Origin: Streptomyces olindensis
Lineage (GTDB): Bacteria; Actinomycetota; Actinomycetes; Streptomycetales; Streptomycetaceae
NCBI GenBank assembly: GCA_000696115.1
Contig: JJOH01000003.1
Coordinates: 124,001 to 188,000 of the forward strand
Reading direction: 5' to 3'
Length of the DNA: 64,000 nucleotides
The notes beneath the pieces were generated by a model. The model saw only the letters and a list, made by a program, of their open reading frames with translations, was not told the origin of the DNA and made no database searches. A program made the translations under genes and the position numbers. Every line of letters starts with the position of its first letter. Position 1 is the stretch's first letter. This document shows positions 55,647-63,539 of the stretch, one piece after another.

Positions 55647-56231
55647 ATGGCCGAGACAGGCGCAGCCCTGCGGACGGTCGCACACAACGTCCGGGCCGCC
55701 CGCACCCGCGCGGGCCTGTCCCTGGAGGAGCTCGGCCGCCGCGCCCAGGTCAGCAAGGGGGCCCTGGTGGCCCTGGAGAAAGCCCAGGGCAACCCCAACC
55801 TGGCCACACTGGTCCGGCTGGCCGACACCCTCGGCATCTCGGTGTCCGCCCTGATGCAGGGACCGTCCGAAGGCCGCGTCCGCGTCGTGGCCGCCGACGC
55901 CGTCGCACCGCTGTGGACCGGAGAACACGGCGGCGAGGCCCGGCTCATGCTGACGACGTCGGGCCCGGCCCCGGTCGAGGTCTGGCGCTGGCGCCTGGAG
56001 CCGGACGAGGAATACCCGAGCCATCCCCACCAGGCCGGAGTGGTGGAGACCGTCAGTGTCACCTCCGGCCGGATGACCCTGGTCGTCGACGGCACCGAAC
56101 ACACCGTGGAAGCCGGCCAGACCGCCACGTTCGACGGGGACACCCCGCACACCTACCGCGGCTCCGGCACCGGGACGTGCCACCTGATCATGACGGTCCA
56201 CCTGCCGCCCGGCCCCACCGGGACGGCCTGA
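55647..56231 (+). CDS. XRE-family regulator with C-terminal cupin domain
   Basis: A 194-residue regulator. Residues about 8-70 form the HTH (VRAARTRAGLSLEELGRRAQVSKGALVALEKAQGNP in parts: LSLEELGRRAQVSKG, VALEKAQGNPNL) and residues about 105-188 a cupin with SHPHQAGVVETVSVTSG and TFDGDTPHTYRG. The cupin probably binds a small effector. GAGGAG precedes the ATG. The gene looks intact although its divergent operon is decaying. Its last 44 bases lie opposite the end of the convergent membrane-protein gene. Confidence 0.9.
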   Translation: MAETGAALRTVAHNVRAARTRAGLSLEELGRRAQVSKGALVALEKAQGNPNLATLVRLADTLGISVSALMQGPSEGRVRVVAADAVAPLWTGEHGGEARLMLTTSGPAPVEVWRWRLEPDEEYPSHPHQAGVVETVSVTSGRMTLVVDGTEHTVEAGQTATFDGDTPHTYRGSGTGTCHLIMTVHLPPGPTGTA

Positions 56232-56871
56232 CCGGCTCGGCGCATCCGGAGCCGCATTCACCCGGCCGTTCCTGACCCGACCGCCGGACCGTGCCCGCAC
56301 GGCGCCGCGTCGAACGCCGCTTCCCGTACGCGACGGTCAGCACCGCCAGCAGCGGCCCCCACAGGAGCAGTGGCGCGTAACAGACGTAGAACCAGGCGGC
56401 TTCCCAGCCGGAAGCCTGGCCCGGGGCGTCGGGCGGCAGGTCGTCGCCCCGGACCGTGGTGCCCCTCAGCTCGGAGACGGTGAACAGGCACGTGAACAGA
56501 AGGGTGAGGGCCGTGGCCCCGCAGGCGGCCGGGAGGAGCACCGCCGTCCTCGGCACCTCGCGGCCCCGCAGGAACGGGACCCAGCCCGGGAACACCTCAC
56601 CCCAGCGGGCGATCAGGCCGATCGCGGTGAAAGCGAAGAGTTCCGAGACGACCGACAGGAAGACGACGTACGCCCGTTCGCCGGGCCCGAGGCCGTCGCC
56701 GAACGCGGCCGGGAGCCGCCAGACGCCGGACGGAAGGACCGTCAGCGGAACGGCGTAGGCGACGAGCCGTATCCGCCGCGACACTCCGGCGACGGGCTCG
56801 TGGGCGGACCGCCACGCGGCGCGGAAGCGTCCGGTGCGGGTGGTGACGGGTGCGTGCGGGTGCGGCTGCAT
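56188..56871 (-). CDS. Multi-spanning membrane protein, function unknown
   Basis: A 227-residue protein with about four hydrophobic segments (near 36-52, 68-90, 108-128 and 160-182), an N-terminal His/Pro/Arg-rich part and an Arg/Gly-rich C-terminal tail of about 45 residues. No family is recognised. The segment ERAYVVFLSVVSELFAFTAIGLI suggests a small integral membrane domain (part: VFLSVVSELFAFTAIGLI). The C-terminal tail overlaps the XRE gene on the other strand, so it may be poorly constrained. Confidence 0.65.
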   Translation of the reverse strand: MQPHPHAPVTTRTGRFRAAWRSAHEPVAGVSRRIRLVAYAVPLTVLPSGVWRLPAAFGDGLGPGERAYVVFLSVVSELFAFTAIGLIARWGEVFPGWVPFLRGREVPRTAVLLPAACGATALTLLFTCLFTVSELRGTTVRGDDLPPDAPGQASGWEAAWFYVCYAPLLLWGPLLAVLTVAYGKRRSTRRRAGTVRRSGQERPGECGSGCAEPVRPSRWGRAAGGPS

Positions 56872-57190
56872 GGGCGGTCCCCGGTTTCGACGGACTGGTG
56901 CTCGGCCCTTTCCGCATGAAGATCCCAGTCACGTCGGCCTCCCAGGATCGACCCCAGGGCTGAACCCGCTCCGTCCGGTGGCCGAGGGGCGGCGAGCCCC
57001 GAGGAGGAGCCCCGGTGCGCCGGCGTCGAGGGTAGTGCCGTGAAACCCGCTCCGACCTCGGCGTACGGATCGTTTTCCGCGCACAAAGCTGCGTCAACTC
57101 GTCGTTGACGGGCTTTCCGTGGCGGGGCCAGGGTGAGGGAGACATCGGATCCCGATCCGTCCGGTCACCGACCGCGAGCAGGAGGCCGTG
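56872..57190. other. Divergent intergenic region before the acyl-CoA module
   Basis: About 320 bases with no convincing gene. A leftward 114-codon frame that overlaps the membrane protein lacks recognisable sequence. It contains the hairpin at 57085-57116 and the promoters of both flanking genes. Confidence 0.55.
57085..57116. promoter_or_regulatory. Inverted repeat upstream of the acyl-CoA module
   Basis: AAAGC-TG-CGTCAAC-TCGTC-GTTGACG-G-GCTTT: a 12-base-pair interrupted stem with a five-base loop. The inner CGTCAAC/GTTGACG could be an operator; the whole element resembles a small terminator ending in TTT. Confidence 0.5.
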
Positions 57191-57541
57191 ATGCTCCAGA
57201 CAGACACCCGCCGCGAACTCTTCTTCCAGCGCTGCCTGTGGTGCGGCACCCCGGCCTACCGCCGCTCGTTCTGCCGTGTCTGCGGCGCCATGGCCTTCCA
57301 CCAAGAGCGCAGCGCGGGCACCGGAGTCGTCGTGCGCCGCAACGGCCACGCCCAGCACCACACGTGGTTCGTCGCGATGGACGAGGGCTTCAACCTGCTC
57401 TGCCAGGTCGCCGGCACATCACCGGTCGTCGTCGCGGTGGGCGCACGGGTGACGCTCGTACGGTCGGTCGACCCCCTCGACCAGGGGCTGCCCGTCGTGG
57501 AACTCGCCCACCCGGCAGCGCTCCTGGAGCGCTGGACGTGA
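57191..57541 (+). CDS. Zn-ribbon/OB-fold protein, DUF35/ChsH2-like
   Basis: A 116-residue protein with a rubredoxin-like zinc ribbon: CLWCGTPAYRRSFCRVCG holds four cysteines in two CxxC pairs (FQRCLWCG and FCRVCG), followed by an OB-like beta-barrel. Members of this family accompany acyl-CoA enzymes (thiolases, MaoC hydratases) and often bind CoA substrates. GGAGG lies five bases from the ATG. It leads the acyl-CoA oxidation genes and may be an acyl-CoA-binding partner. Confidence 0.82.
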   Translation: MLQTDTRRELFFQRCLWCGTPAYRRSFCRVCGAMAFHQERSAGTGVVVRRNGHAQHHTWFVAMDEGFNLLCQVAGTSPVVVAVGARVTLVRSVDPLDQGLPVVELAHPAALLERWT

Positions 57542-57597
57542 CGGGACCCGGCTCCGGAGGGGCCACGACCGGGCGGGACGATCAGAGAGGAGGGTGC

Positions 57598-58860
57598 GTG
57601 AGCACCCAGCACCAGACGCCGGACGGACCGGACGACGCGCTCGGCGGAACCGGGCGGGGAGCCCTGGAGGGCCTGCGCATCGCCGACTTCTCCCGGGTCC
57701 TCGCGGGCCCCTACGCCACCATGCTCCTCGCCGACCTCGGCGCCGACGTCATCAAGGTCGAACGGCCGGGCAGCGGGGACGACACCCGGGCCTGGCACCC
57801 TCCCACGGACCACGACGGCACCTCCACCTACTTCCTGAGCGTCAACCGGAACAAGAGGTCGGTCGTGCTGGACCTGGCCACGCGGGCCGGTCGCGCACAG
57901 GCGCGCGCCCTGGTCGCCGACTGCGACGTGGTGGTGGAGAACTTCCGCCCCGGCACGATGGAGCGGCTGGGCCTCGGCCACCAGGACCTCCTCGTGCGGC
58001 ACCCGCGCCTGGTCTACTGCTCCATCAGCGGCTTCGGCAGCGGCGCGGGCGCCACGATCCCCGGCTACGACCTGCTCGTGCAGGCCGTCGGCGGCCTGAT
58101 GAGCGTGACCGGAACCGCCGACGGGGAGCCCGTGAAAGCCGGAGTGGCCCTGGTCGACGTGATCACCGGACTGCACGCCTCGCTCGGCATCCTCGCGGCC
58201 CTGAGGCACCGGGACGCCACCGGGCAGGGGCAGCTCGTCGAGGTCAACCTCCTCGGCTCGCTGCTGTCCGCGATGGTCAACCAGGCCTCGGCGTACGCCG
58301 TCGCCGGTGTCGTCCCCGGGCGGCTGGGCAACGCGCACCCGAGCATCGCCCCGTACGAGACGTTCCCGACCGCCGACCGCCCCATCGCCCTCGCGGTGGG
58401 CAACGACAAGCAGTTCGCGGTGCTCGCCGAGACGCTCGGGGAGCCCGGCCTCGCCGACGACGACCGGTTCCGCACCAACACCGACCGAGTCGCCCACCGC
58501 ACCGAGCTGCGGGAGACCCTGACCCGGCTGCTGAGCGGCGGCGGCGCCGACCACTGGTCGACCGTCCTGCTGGCCGCCGGGGTACCGGCCGGCGCGGTCA
58601 ACGGCCTCGACGAGGCGTTCGCCTTCGCCGAGCGGCTCGGCCTGCCCGGCATCGTCGACGTCCCCGCCCCGGCCACCGGCGCAGCGGCCGGCAGGCCCGC
58701 CCGCCAGGTCGCGCATCCCGTCGCACTGAGCGCGACCCCCGCGCGGTACCTGCTGCCCCCGCCGCTGCTGGGACAGCACACCGAGGAGATCCTCGACGGC
58801 TTCGACGGCCGCGACGACTTCGACGGCTTCGACGGTCACGACGGCCACGCCTCGGTGTGA
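57598..58860 (+). CDS. Class III CoA-transferase (CaiB/BaiF)
   Basis: A 420-residue enzyme that moves CoA between carboxylic acids. The start LRIADFSRVLAGPYATMLLADLGADVIKVE is classic for the family (parts: FSRVLAGPYATMLLADLGA). The catalytic Asp is probably Asp158 in PGYDLLVQA, and VAHRTELRE and GVPAGAVN are also typical. The end carries a repeated FDG/HDG tail (about 20 residues) not usual for the family. The GTG start has GAGGAGGG upstream. Next to a glutaryl-CoA-dehydrogenase-like gene it may supply glutaryl-CoA from glutarate (succinyl-CoA:glutarate CoA-transferase role, inferred). Confidence 0.9.
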   Translation: MSTQHQTPDGPDDALGGTGRGALEGLRIADFSRVLAGPYATMLLADLGADVIKVERPGSGDDTRAWHPPTDHDGTSTYFLSVNRNKRSVVLDLATRAGRAQARALVADCDVVVENFRPGTMERLGLGHQDLLVRHPRLVYCSISGFGSGAGATIPGYDLLVQAVGGLMSVTGTADGEPVKAGVALVDVITGLHASLGILAALRHRDATGQGQLVEVNLLGSLLSAMVNQASAYAVAGVVPGRLGNAHPSIAPYETFPTADRPIALAVGNDKQFAVLAETLGEPGLADDDRFRTNTDRVAHRTELRETLTRLLSGGGADHWSTVLLAAGVPAGAVNGLDEAFAFAERLGLPGIVDVPAPATGAAAGRPARQVAHPVALSATPARYLLPPPLLGQHTEEILDGFDGRDDFDGFDGHDGHASV

Positions 58861-58901
58861 CCCGCGGCGGCCGCCCGCCCGGGCGCGCCACATGCCGCCC
58901 G

Positions 58902-58970
58902 CGCACCACCACCCGACACTCCCGGACTCACCACCACCTGACACTCCGGACTCACCACCACTCGACACCC
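58902..58970. repeat. 24-base tandem repeat before the acyl-CoA dehydrogenase
   Basis: Three imperfect units with the form CGGACTCACCACCACCTGAC followed by ACTC, at about 58902, 58923 and 58947. The last two differ by few bases. It separates the CoA-transferase and the dehydrogenase. Confidence 0.75.
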
Positions 58971-58990
58971 CAGCCACCAAGGAGCTCGCC

Positions 58991-60166
58991 ATGAGCGGCA
59001 AGCCGCTGAAGGACCCCCTCGACCTGCTCGACATCGCCTCCGTCCTCTCGGACGAGGAACGCGAGATCCAGGCCACCGTCGCCAGGTTCCTCGCCGACCG
59101 GGTCCGCCCGCACATCGGCGAGTGGTTCGAGAACGCCCACTTCGCCCGCGAACTGGCCCCGGAACTGGGCAAGCTGGGCGTGCTCGGCATGCACCTGGAG
59201 GGCTACGGGTGCGCCGGCACCAACGCCGTCTCCTACGGCCTGGCCTGCCTGGAGCTGGAGGCCGCCGACTCGGGCTTCCGCAGCTTCGTCTCCGTGCAGG
59301 GCTCGCTGTCCATGTACTCCATCTGGAAGTGGGGTTCGGAGGAGCAGAAGCAGGAATGGCTGCCCCGGCTGGCCGCCGGCGAGGCGATCGGCTGCTTCGG
59401 CCTGACCGAGCCCGACTTCGGGAGCAACCCCGCGGGGATGCGCACCCGGGCCGTCCGGGACGGCGGCGACTGGATCCTCAACGGCTCCAAGATGTGGATC
59501 ACCAACGGCGGCATCGCCGACGTGGCCACCGTCTGGGCGCAGACCGAGGACGGCGTCCGGGGCTTCCTCGTCCCGCGCGGCACGCCCGGCTTCACGACGC
59601 AGGACATCAAGCAGAAGATGTCGCTGCGCGCGTCGATCACCTCGGAGCTGTACTTCGACGACGTCCGGCTGCCCGACTCGGCGCGGCTGCCACTCGCCGA
59701 AGGCCTGCGCGGACCGCTGTCCTGCCTGAACGAGGCCCGCTTCGGCATCCTGTTCGGCGTGGTCGGCGCGGCCCGCGACGCGCTCCAGGCGGCCATCGAC
59801 TACGCCGACTCCCGCGTGCAGTTCGACAAGCCGATCAGCGCCTTCCAGCTCACCCAGAAGAAGCTCGCCGACATGACCGTGTCCCTGGGCGGTGCCGCCC
59901 TGCTCGCCCTGCACCTGGGACGCCTGAAGGACCAGCACCGCATCCGGCCCGAGCAGATCAGCGTCGGCAAGCTCAACAACGTCCGGGAGGCGATCGCCAT
60001 CGCCCGGGAGTGCCGCAGCGTGCTCGGCGCCAACGGTGTCTCCCTGGAGTACTCGCCGCTGCGCCACGCCAACAACCTGGAATCCGTCCTCACCTACGAG
60101 GGCACCAACGAGATGCACACCCTGGTCGTCGGCCAGGCGATCACCGGCCACCCGGCGTTCCGCTGA
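58991..60166 (+). CDS. Acyl-CoA dehydrogenase, glutaryl-CoA dehydrogenase-like
   Basis: A 391-residue FAD enzyme. The catalytic base is Glu370 in TYEGTNEMHTL, and CFGLTEPDFGSNPAGM and WITNGGIAD are FAD/substrate signatures. EARFGILFGVVGAA in the helical part matches GCDH enzymes, which decarboxylate glutaryl-CoA to crotonyl-CoA. The partner CoA-transferase and the two Etf genes just downstream support an acyl-CoA oxidation unit for lysine/glutarate or related dicarboxylates. AAGGAG precedes the ATG. Confidence 0.9.
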   Translation: MSGKPLKDPLDLLDIASVLSDEEREIQATVARFLADRVRPHIGEWFENAHFARELAPELGKLGVLGMHLEGYGCAGTNAVSYGLACLELEAADSGFRSFVSVQGSLSMYSIWKWGSEEQKQEWLPRLAAGEAIGCFGLTEPDFGSNPAGMRTRAVRDGGDWILNGSKMWITNGGIADVATVWAQTEDGVRGFLVPRGTPGFTTQDIKQKMSLRASITSELYFDDVRLPDSARLPLAEGLRGPLSCLNEARFGILFGVVGAARDALQAAIDYADSRVQFDKPISAFQLTQKKLADMTVSLGGAALLALHLGRLKDQHRIRPEQISVGKLNNVREAIAIARECRSVLGANGVSLEYSPLRHANNLESVLTYEGTNEMHTLVVGQAITGHPAFR

Positions 60167-60191
60167 CCGGCCCGGCCGAAGGAAGACGCAC

Positions 60192-60974
60192 GTGAACATC
60201 GTCGTACTCGTCAAGCAAGTCCCCGACACCGCCGCCGAACGCACCCTGTCCGGGACAGACCACACGCTCGATCGGGAGGGCGCCGACCTCGTCCTGGACG
60301 AAATCAACGAGCGCGCCGCGGAGGAGGCCCTCACGCTCAAGGAGACGGCCGGTGCCGAGGTCACCGTCGTGTCCATGGGACCCGACTCCGCGCTCGACGC
60401 CATCCGCACCGTGCTCGCGATGGGGGCCGACCGCGGGATCCACGTCCGCGACGACAGGCTCCGGGGCGCCGACGTGGTGACCACCGCGAAGGTGCTCGCG
60501 GCCGCCGTGCGCACGGTCGGGGACGTCGGCCTGGTCCTCGCCGGCAACGCCACGACCGACGGACAGGCGAGCGCGGTCCCCGCCGCCGTCGCGGACCTGC
60601 TCGGCCTGCCGCAGCTGACGCAGGTGCGGGAACTGCGCGTGACGGCGGGCCGGGTGCGCGCGGAACGCGAGACCGAGCACGGCGAGGCGACGCTCGACGC
60701 GCCGCTGCCCGCGCTGGTCAGCGTCACGGAGAAGATCAACGAACCGCGCTACCCGTCCTTCAAGGGGATCATGGCCGCCAGGAAGAAGCCCGTGGAGACG
60801 GTCGGCCTCGACGACCTGTTCCCCGACGCGGACGCCGTCGGCTTCCTCGTCACCCGCACCCGGGTGGTGGAGGCTGTCCCGCGTCCGGCTCGGACCGCCG
60901 GTGTCCGGGTCACGGACGACGGCTCGGCCGACCGGCAGGTCGCCGACTACCTGATCGCCCGGAAGCTCCTCTGA
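60192..60974 (+). CDS. etfB: Electron transfer flavoprotein beta subunit
   Basis: A 260-residue EtfB that binds AMP and docks acyl-CoA dehydrogenases. Family parts: MNIVVLVKQVPDT start, DEINERAAEEALTL, LVLAGNATTDGQA and INEPRYPSFKGIMAARKK, the recognition loop. The GTG start is 25 bases after the dehydrogenase stop with GAAGGAAG upstream. It passes electrons from the neighbouring dehydrogenase to EtfA and on to the quinone pool. Confidence 0.96.
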   Translation: MNIVVLVKQVPDTAAERTLSGTDHTLDREGADLVLDEINERAAEEALTLKETAGAEVTVVSMGPDSALDAIRTVLAMGADRGIHVRDDRLRGADVVTTAKVLAAAVRTVGDVGLVLAGNATTDGQASAVPAAVADLLGLPQLTQVRELRVTAGRVRAERETEHGEATLDAPLPALVSVTEKINEPRYPSFKGIMAARKKPVETVGLDDLFPDADAVGFLVTRTRVVEAVPRPARTAGVRVTDDGSADRQVADYLIARKLL

Positions 60975-61030
60975 ACGCCCCGGAAGCTCGTCCGTACCGC
61001 CCCGCAAGCCCGACCGAGAAGCAGGCACCC

Positions 61031-61996
61031 ATGCCCGAAGTCCTCGTCCTCGTCGACCACGACGGGGAACGTGTCCACCACACCACCTACGAACTCCTGG
61101 CCGCCGCACGGCGGTTGGGCGACCCGGCCGCCGTCGTCGTCGGAACCCCCGGTATCACGGGGCGCCTCGGGGAGTCCCTCGCCCGTCATGGCGCCAGGAG
61201 CGTCCAGGCGGCCGAATCCGCCGAAGCGGACGAGTTCCTGGCCACGCCGGCCGTCGACGCCCTGGAACACGTGACCCGGGAGGTTTCCCCCGTCGCCGTG
61301 CTGGTCTCGGCGACGACGGACGGCAAGGAGGTGGCCGGGCGTCTCGCCGCACGGCTGGACGCCGGACTGCTGACCGACGTGGTGGACGTGGACCCGTCCG
61401 GCGTGGCCACCCAGGTCGTCTTCGGCGGGTCGTACATCGTGCGCTCACTGGTGACCCACGGCCCGCCGGTGATCGCCCTGCGGCCGGGGTCCTTCGAGCC
61501 GGAGGAGTGCCCCGTGGAGGCGCGGCAGCGGGGACTCGCCCTGCCTCCGGTCGACCCGGCGCGTTCCGCCCGCGTCACCGCCCGTCGCACGGCGCTCGGC
61601 GGCGACCGTCCCGGCCTCACCGAGGCGGCCGTCGTCGTCTCCGGCGGGCGCGGTGTCGGGGGAGCGGACGGCTTCAAGGTGGTGGAGGAACTGGCGGACG
61701 CCCTGGGCGGCGCGGTCGGTGCCTCACGCGCCGCCGTCGACGCCGGCTACTACCCGCACCAGTACCAGGTGGGTCAGACGGGCAAGTCCGTCTCCCCGCA
61801 GCTGTACATCGCCCTGGGCATCTCCGGGGCGATCCAGCACCTGGCCGGGATGCAGACCTCCAAGACGATCGTCGCGGTCAACAAGGACCCGGAGGCGCCG
61901 ATCCTCGACCTGGCCGACTTCGGCGTGGTGGGCGACCTGTTCACCGTCGCACCCGGGCTGACCCGGGAGGTGACCGCCCGCCGCGCGGGCAGTTGA
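61031..61996 (+). CDS. etfA: Electron transfer flavoprotein alpha subunit
   Basis: A 321-residue EtfA holding FAD. The N-terminal Rossmann-like part has [21 protein letters not shown], and the FAD domain has the signatures [55 protein letters not shown] (parts: [29 protein letters not shown]) and [11 protein letters not shown]. It ends the acyl-CoA module and is followed by a very strong terminator. Confidence 0.97.
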   Translation: MPEVLVLVDHDGERVHHTTYELLAAARRLGDPAAVVVGTPGITGRLGESLARHGARSVQAAESAEADEFLATPAVDALEHVTREVSPVAVLVSATTDGKEVAGRLAARLDAGLLTDVVDVDPSGVATQVVFGGSYIVRSLVTHGPPVIALRPGSFEPEECPVEARQRGLALPPVDPARSARVTARRTALGGDRPGLTEAAVVVSGGRGVGGADGFKVVEELADALGGAVGASRAAVDAGYYPHQYQVGQTGKSVSPQLYIALGISGAIQHLAGMQTSKTIVAVNKDPEAPILDLADFGVVGDLFTVAPGLTREVTARRAGS

Positions 61997-62010
61997 AGCC
62001 CGACGGAACG

Positions 62011-62055
62011 AAAGCTCCCGCCCCCTGTCACCTCCAGACAGGGGGCGGGAGCTTT
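62011..62055 (+). terminator. Strong Rho-independent-type terminator after etfA
   Basis: A perfect 19-base inverted repeat, AAAGCTCCCGCCCCCTGTC with its exact complement, around a seven-base loop. The stem ends in a short TTT. It starts 14 bases after the etfA stop. Confidence 0.95.
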
Positions 62056-62059
62056 GCCG

Positions 62060-62152
62060 TCAGCCGGTCACACGGCCAGGCGGCGGAACCGGCTGCCGTG
62101 GAACACCAGCCGTCACCCCGGAAGGGAAGCAGCCGAACGCCTGGCGCAGCAT
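62060..62152 (-). pseudogene. Short flavin-reductase-like N-terminal fragment
   Basis: From an ATG at 62152 the minus strand reads MLRQAFGCFPSGVTAG, which resembles the start of flavin reductase (FMN-binding) domains (pattern LR-A-G-F-TGVT). The frame then turns into Pro-rich sequence and stops at 62060. If real it is a remnant. The evidence is a motif of about 14 residues, so chance similarity is possible. Confidence 0.3.
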
Positions 62153-62257
62153 GGCGGGATCCGACGGTGTAGTAGTTGAAGGGTTGGCAGGCCGCCCGTC
62201 GAACACGGCGGCCTGCCAGGCCTTGGCGAACTCGGCGGGAGCTGAAAGCGGTTGTGG

Positions 62258-63103
62258 TCAGAGGCCGATGTCGGCCAGCCACTGGCTTGTGGTCCGGGGA
62301 GTGACTCCCAGCAGCTTCTGGGCGGAGGTCTCCGGCGCGATCGAGCGGCCGGGCATGGCGCTCATCGCCTGGTAGGCGCCTGCGATGTCAGCGGCGGCAC
62401 TCGCCCCGATCAGGGGAGTCATCGAGGTGCGGAACTCCTCGGCGGTGATGTGGTCGAAGACCACCTCCCGTCCGAGCCGGGCGCCGAACGCCTCGGCCAG
62501 ATCCGGTCCGGTGATGGCCGGGTACTGGCCGACAGAGACCACGCCGGTGACGTCCGTGCGGTCGAGCAGGGCGACGACGGCGTCGGCGATGTCCAGGTGG
62601 GAGGCCCAGGAGACGGGGAAGTCGGCCCGGATCGGGTAGGGCAGTACGCCGCGTTCGCGGACGGAGCCGATGACGTGCGGCATGAGCAGGTTCTCGAGGT
62701 AGAGCTCGGGCGCGATGACCGCGTGGGACACGCCGCCGTCGGACAGGCCGGCGGCCAGGGTCGCGGCGGCGCCGCCGATGGCGGGATCGATGGGGAAGCC
62801 GCTGGTGGAGAACACGACGCGGTCCGGCCGGGTCTCGCGAACGGCGGTGAGGATGTTGTGCGCGTAGGTCTGGCGGTCCTCCTCCGAGGCCACCGGCAAG
62901 TGGATGAAGACTCCCTCGGCGCCTCGGTAGGCGTCGGTCAGGTCGGCGGCGGAGGAGTATCCGGCGGCCAAGACGCGCTGCGCTCCGTGCACGACGGCGT
63001 CGGGGTTGCGGGTCAGGGCGGTCACGGTCTTGCCCGCGGCGGCGAGAGCGGCGACTACGGGGGCGCCCTGGGCGCCGGTGGCGCCATGAATCACGTAGGT
63101 CAT
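62258..63103 (-). CDS. NmrA-family NAD(P)-binding reductase/sensor (atypical SDR)
   Basis: A 281-residue atypical short-chain dehydrogenase. The dinucleotide motif is GATGAQGAPVV at the N-terminus, followed by ALTRNPDA and VVFSTSGFP. The usual YxxxK is absent; the corresponding region has APELYLENLLM. This matches NmrA/QorB-like proteins, which act as quinone/azo reductases or redox sensors. It is divergent from an HxlR regulator with which it shares an operator; such HxlR/NmrA pairs are typical for electrophile or quinone response (inference). Confidence 0.92.
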   Translation of the reverse strand: MTYVIHGATGAQGAPVVAALAAAGKTVTALTRNPDAVVHGAQRVLAAGYSSAADLTDAYRGAEGVFIHLPVASEEDRQTYAHNILTAVRETRPDRVVFSTSGFPIDPAIGGAAATLAAGLSDGGVSHAVIAPELYLENLLMPHVIGSVRERGVLPYPIRADFPVSWASHLDIADAVVALLDRTDVTGVVSVGQYPAITGPDLAEAFGARLGREVVFDHITAEEFRTSMTPLIGASAAADIAGAYQAMSAMPGRSIAPETSAQKLLGVTPRTTSQWLADIGL

Positions 63104-63109
63104 GGCGCC

Positions 63110-63150
63110 ATTAGTGCATGTGATGCACCAGTTACATCAACTGCACTAAT
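63110..63150. promoter_or_regulatory. HxlR-type operator in the divergent region
   Basis: ATTAGTGCATGTGATG (63110) and CATCAACTGCACTAAT (ending 63150) form an inverted repeat with 14 of 16 bases matching and perfect nine-base outer arms. It covers the space between the two divergent starts and should control both genes. Confidence 0.8.
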
Positions 63151-63160
63151 GGGGTACGGT
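63132..63160 (+). promoter_or_regulatory. Probable vegetative promoter of the HxlR gene (leaderless mRNA)
   Basis: TTACAT at 63132, a 17-base spacer and TACGGT at 63155 match a sigma-70/HrdB promoter. The GTG at 63168 lies about seven bases after the -10 element and has no ribosome site, so the transcript is probably leaderless. The -35 lies within the operator, in line with repression. Confidence 0.6.
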
Positions 63161-63167
63161 CGGAATT

Positions 63168-63503
63168 GTGACTGATCCCTGCCTGCCTGAGTGCGGTGTC
63201 GCCCGATTCCTCACGCTGCTCAACGGACCGTGGGCCACTTTGATCGTGCGCGAGCTGCTCCACGGCCCTCACCGGTTCAACCAGCTGCGCGAGGCCCTGC
63301 CCGGCATCAGTCCGCACACTCTGACCAGTCGGCTGCGTCAGTTCGAGCGGCACGGCATCGTCACCCGCACGACGTACGCTGAGATCCCGCCGCGCGTCGA
63401 GTACGCGCTGACTCCTCTCGGCGAGGGCTTGCGCGAGGTCCTGGAGGCCATGGGGACCTGGGCCATGGCGGTGCCGGATCCCGAGTCCGGCGTCACCGCC
63501 TGA
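63168..63503 (+). CDS. HxlR-family redox-type transcriptional regulator
   Basis: A 111-residue winged-helix regulator: CGVARFLTLLNGPWATLIVRELL, then RFNQLREALPGISPHTLTSRLRQFERHGIV (recognition helix part ISPHTLTSRLRQFE) and EYALTPLGEGL. Two N-terminal cysteines (Cys5 and Cys9 in CLPECG) sit where QorR/YodB-type HxlR sensors carry their redox cysteine. It likely represses itself and the divergent NmrA-family gene and is released by quinones, diamide-like oxidants or similar (inference). Confidence 0.92.
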   Translation: MTDPCLPECGVARFLTLLNGPWATLIVRELLHGPHRFNQLREALPGISPHTLTSRLRQFERHGIVTRTTYAEIPPRVEYALTPLGEGLREVLEAMGTWAMAVPDPESGVTA

Positions 63504-63539
63504 CGTACGCCTGGCCCAGCGACCTGGTGACGGTCATGG

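Noticed and set aside
56742..57086. Leftward 114-codon frame starting MCAENDPYAEVG
   Set aside because: It overlaps the membrane-protein start in another frame and becomes Pro/Arg-rich shadow sequence; no good ribosome site.
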